From CAZHBD01 sp964530555 (lineage in GTDB: Bacteria > Patescibacteriota > Saccharimonadia > Saccharimonadales > AWTP1-31): a DNA stretch of 15,275 bases. The position numbers were made by a program, and so were the translations under genes. The notes under the pieces were generated by a model. That model did not search any database, was not told the origin of the DNA, and saw only the letters and a program-made list of their open reading frames with translations. Location of the stretch: positions 1 through 15,275 of the forward strand of contig CAZHBD010000017.1 in NCBI GenBank assembly GCA_964530555.1. Reading direction: 5' to 3'. Position 1 is the stretch's first letter, and each line of letters opens with the position of its first letter. This document shows, in pieces, positions 14,257 through 15,275 of this stretch.

Positions 14257-14262
14257 ATTGTA
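14257..14262 (-). promoter_or_regulatory. -10 element for a predicted leaderless photolyase mRNA
   Basis: On the minus strand TACAAT (14262-14257) lies six bases before the ATG at 14250. TTTACA (14288-14283) is a possible -35, but the 20-base spacing is too long to be convincing. Unlike the other three similar sites, there is no TG extension. No Shine-Dalgarno precedes either candidate ATG. Confidence 0.42.
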
Positions 14263-14291
14263 TCGTACCTGCATAAAGACTTTGTAAAGAC

Positions 14292-15275
14292 TTAGTCAGT
14301 CGTACTTAACTGAGCAACTTGGACTCCACGTTCCCAGTGTTGCTTGGCCAGGCCCGGCTTGAGATAGTTGGCTAGCACCCAATAATCGGCATCACGACGC
14401 ACTTTCCAGCCCGCGCCGTCAGCGACGATCTTGCCGCCGTGTTTGGTTATCGCCCACTCGTGCCCGATAGGCACCACACTGAGTGGCGTATGGGGTGTAT
14501 AAGGTTTCAGCTCTTCACCATGTACAAATCGTTTGAAGTTTGCGGCCAGCTGAATGGCATCAGTGATAGCGGTTTGCGCCATACCGCTATACTTCGTACT
14601 AGCTGCGTCACCAATAACATAAATACTCGGATTTTTTGCCTGTAGGTATTCGCCGACGACCACGCGCTTCTTGGGATCAAGTTCAAATACATCCGGGTAG
14701 CGTTCAAAAAACGAGTTAGCTCGATTGCCGGCAGTCCAGACAATAGTATCAGCCGGCAAGACAGTATTGCCCTGTAAGCAGAGATGTTTTGAGGTGCAAT
14801 GATCAACCGCCGCCCCACCGATAAATGTAATTTTCAGTTCTTTCAGTCGTTTGAGCGCAGCTTTAGAAACGTCTTCGTCAAGCATTGGTAGTACACGATC
14901 CGCCCGATCGACCACAGTCACTCTGGGCTTAGCGGGCTGCACGGTATATTGCTTGGCGACAATCTGCGCAAAAGTCCCCACATCTCCGGCCAGTTCAATG
15001 CCAGTAGGGCCGGCTCCAACAATAATGATGTCGCATTCTTTATTAGCTCGTTTTATGAACAAATCGCGCATATGGTTTCGCAAGGCAATGGAGTCAAAAA
15101 TGGTATACATCGATTCGGTATGTTCTCGCGCGCCCTTGGTGTTAAAGTATTCTTTTTCGTAACCGATACCAAAAACTACCGCATCATAGGTATAGACCTC
15201 ACCGCTCAGTCCTTTTAACTCCTTAGTGCCGGCTCGGAGGTCGGTTATCAAATCGTTAACTATATGTACCTTCGG
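14292..15275 (-). CDS. Type II NADH dehydrogenase-like FAD oxidoreductase (5' end beyond the window)
   Basis: 327 residues are visible, and the frame stays open to the right edge (continuing before the TTG at 15251), so roughly the first 80 residues, including the FAD-binding Rossmann motif, are missing. The visible NADH-binding motif is Val-Gly-Ala-Gly-Pro-Thr-Gly-Ile-Glu-Leu-Ala-Gly, followed by the strand Val-Thr-Val-Val-Asp-Arg. Ile-Tyr-Val-Ile-Gly-Asp-Ala-Ala is the C-terminal FAD-contacting motif. The last ~60 residues include an aromatic Trp-Val-Leu-Ala-Asn-Tyr-Leu segment like the membrane-attaching end of NDH-2 enzymes, which pass electrons from NADH to quinone without pumping protons. 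In reduced CPR cells this could feed a quinol oxidase or simply regenerate NAD+. A related pyridine nucleotide-disulfide-type oxidoreductase cannot be fully excluded. It ends 41 bases before the photolyase ATG. Confidence 0.8.
   Translation of the reverse strand, partial: PKVHIVNDLITDLRAGTKELKGLSGEVYTYDAVVFGIGYEKEYFNTKGAREHTESMYTIFDSIALRNHMRDLFIKRANKECDIIIVGAGPTGIELAGDVGTFAQIVAKQYTVQPAKPRVTVVDRADRVLPMLDEDVSKAALKRLKELKITFIGGAAVDHCTSKHLCLQGNTVLPADTIVWTAGNRANSFFERYPDVFELDPKKRVVVGEYLQAKNPSIYVIGDAASTKYSGMAQTAITDAIQLAANFKRFVHGEELKPYTPHTPLSVVPIGHEWAITKHGGKIVADGAGWKVRRDADYWVLANYLKPGLAKQHWERGVQVAQLSTTD

Noticed and set aside
14251..14274. Upstream photolyase start at 14274.
   Set aside because: No Shine-Dalgarno precedes it, and the TACAAT -10 element lies inside this eight-codon extension; class II homology begins after the inner Met.
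1..15275. CRISPR arrays, insertion sequences, tRNA or rRNA genes.
   Set aside because: No regularly spaced repeats, transposase-like ORFs with terminal repeats, or structured RNA gene signatures were seen on either strand.

Overview
The window most likely comes from a Candidatus Saccharibacteria-type (CPR/Patescibacteria) genome. The evidence is a compact type IV secretion (T4SS) operon of the kind common in that group, very short or overlapping gene junctions, small conserved unknown proteins, and TGA acting as a normal stop (184-186, 6726-6728, 12835-12837). That last point argues against the code-25 lineages Gracilibacteria and Absconditabacteria. A type II NADH dehydrogenase-like protein and a class II photolyase suggest a free-environment, oxygen- and light-exposed lineage rather than a host-associated oral one. 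The taxonomic call rests on gene content and style only.

Layout. Positions 1-186 hold the end of a membrane protein. 228-1010 is a membrane-anchored DsbA-like thiol oxidoreductase whose ribosome-binding site and start codon lie in a perfect inverted repeat. 1089-1973 is a cation diffusion facilitator (CDF). From 2077 to 9852 runs a seven-gene T4SS operon: VirB2-like pilin, VirB6-like channel protein carrying its own pilin-like domain, PrgI/VirB3-like protein, TraC-like VirB4 N-domain protein, VirB4 ATPase, CHAP peptidoglycan hydrolase, and VirD4/TraG coupling ATPase. No relaxase lies in the window. 9870-10082 is a small Xre-type regulator. A minus-strand block (12235 to 10054) follows: a 418-aa protein with homing-endonuclease-associated repeats, a 53-codon ORF with no ATG, a single-HKD phospholipase-D-like protein and a 78-aa acidic protein. 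12445-12837 is a VOC/glyoxalase-fold protein behind a structured leader. The minus strand then carries the class II photolyase (14250-12859) and the NDH-2-like gene, cut by the right edge.

How it fits together. The T4SS genes form a transcriptional unit with translational coupling. They make a minimal monoderm-type machine: pilin, inner-membrane channel, two motor ATPases and a wall hydrolase. The DsbA-like protein could fold secreted cysteine-containing proteins nearby, but that link is only inferred from position. Two initiation modes stand out. Operon genes use strong Shine-Dalgarno sites. At least four single-gene starts (CDF, Xre, 418-aa protein, photolyase) have a TACAAT/TATAAT -10 element only 6-8 nt before the ATG and no usable Shine-Dalgarno, so they are predicted to be leaderless.
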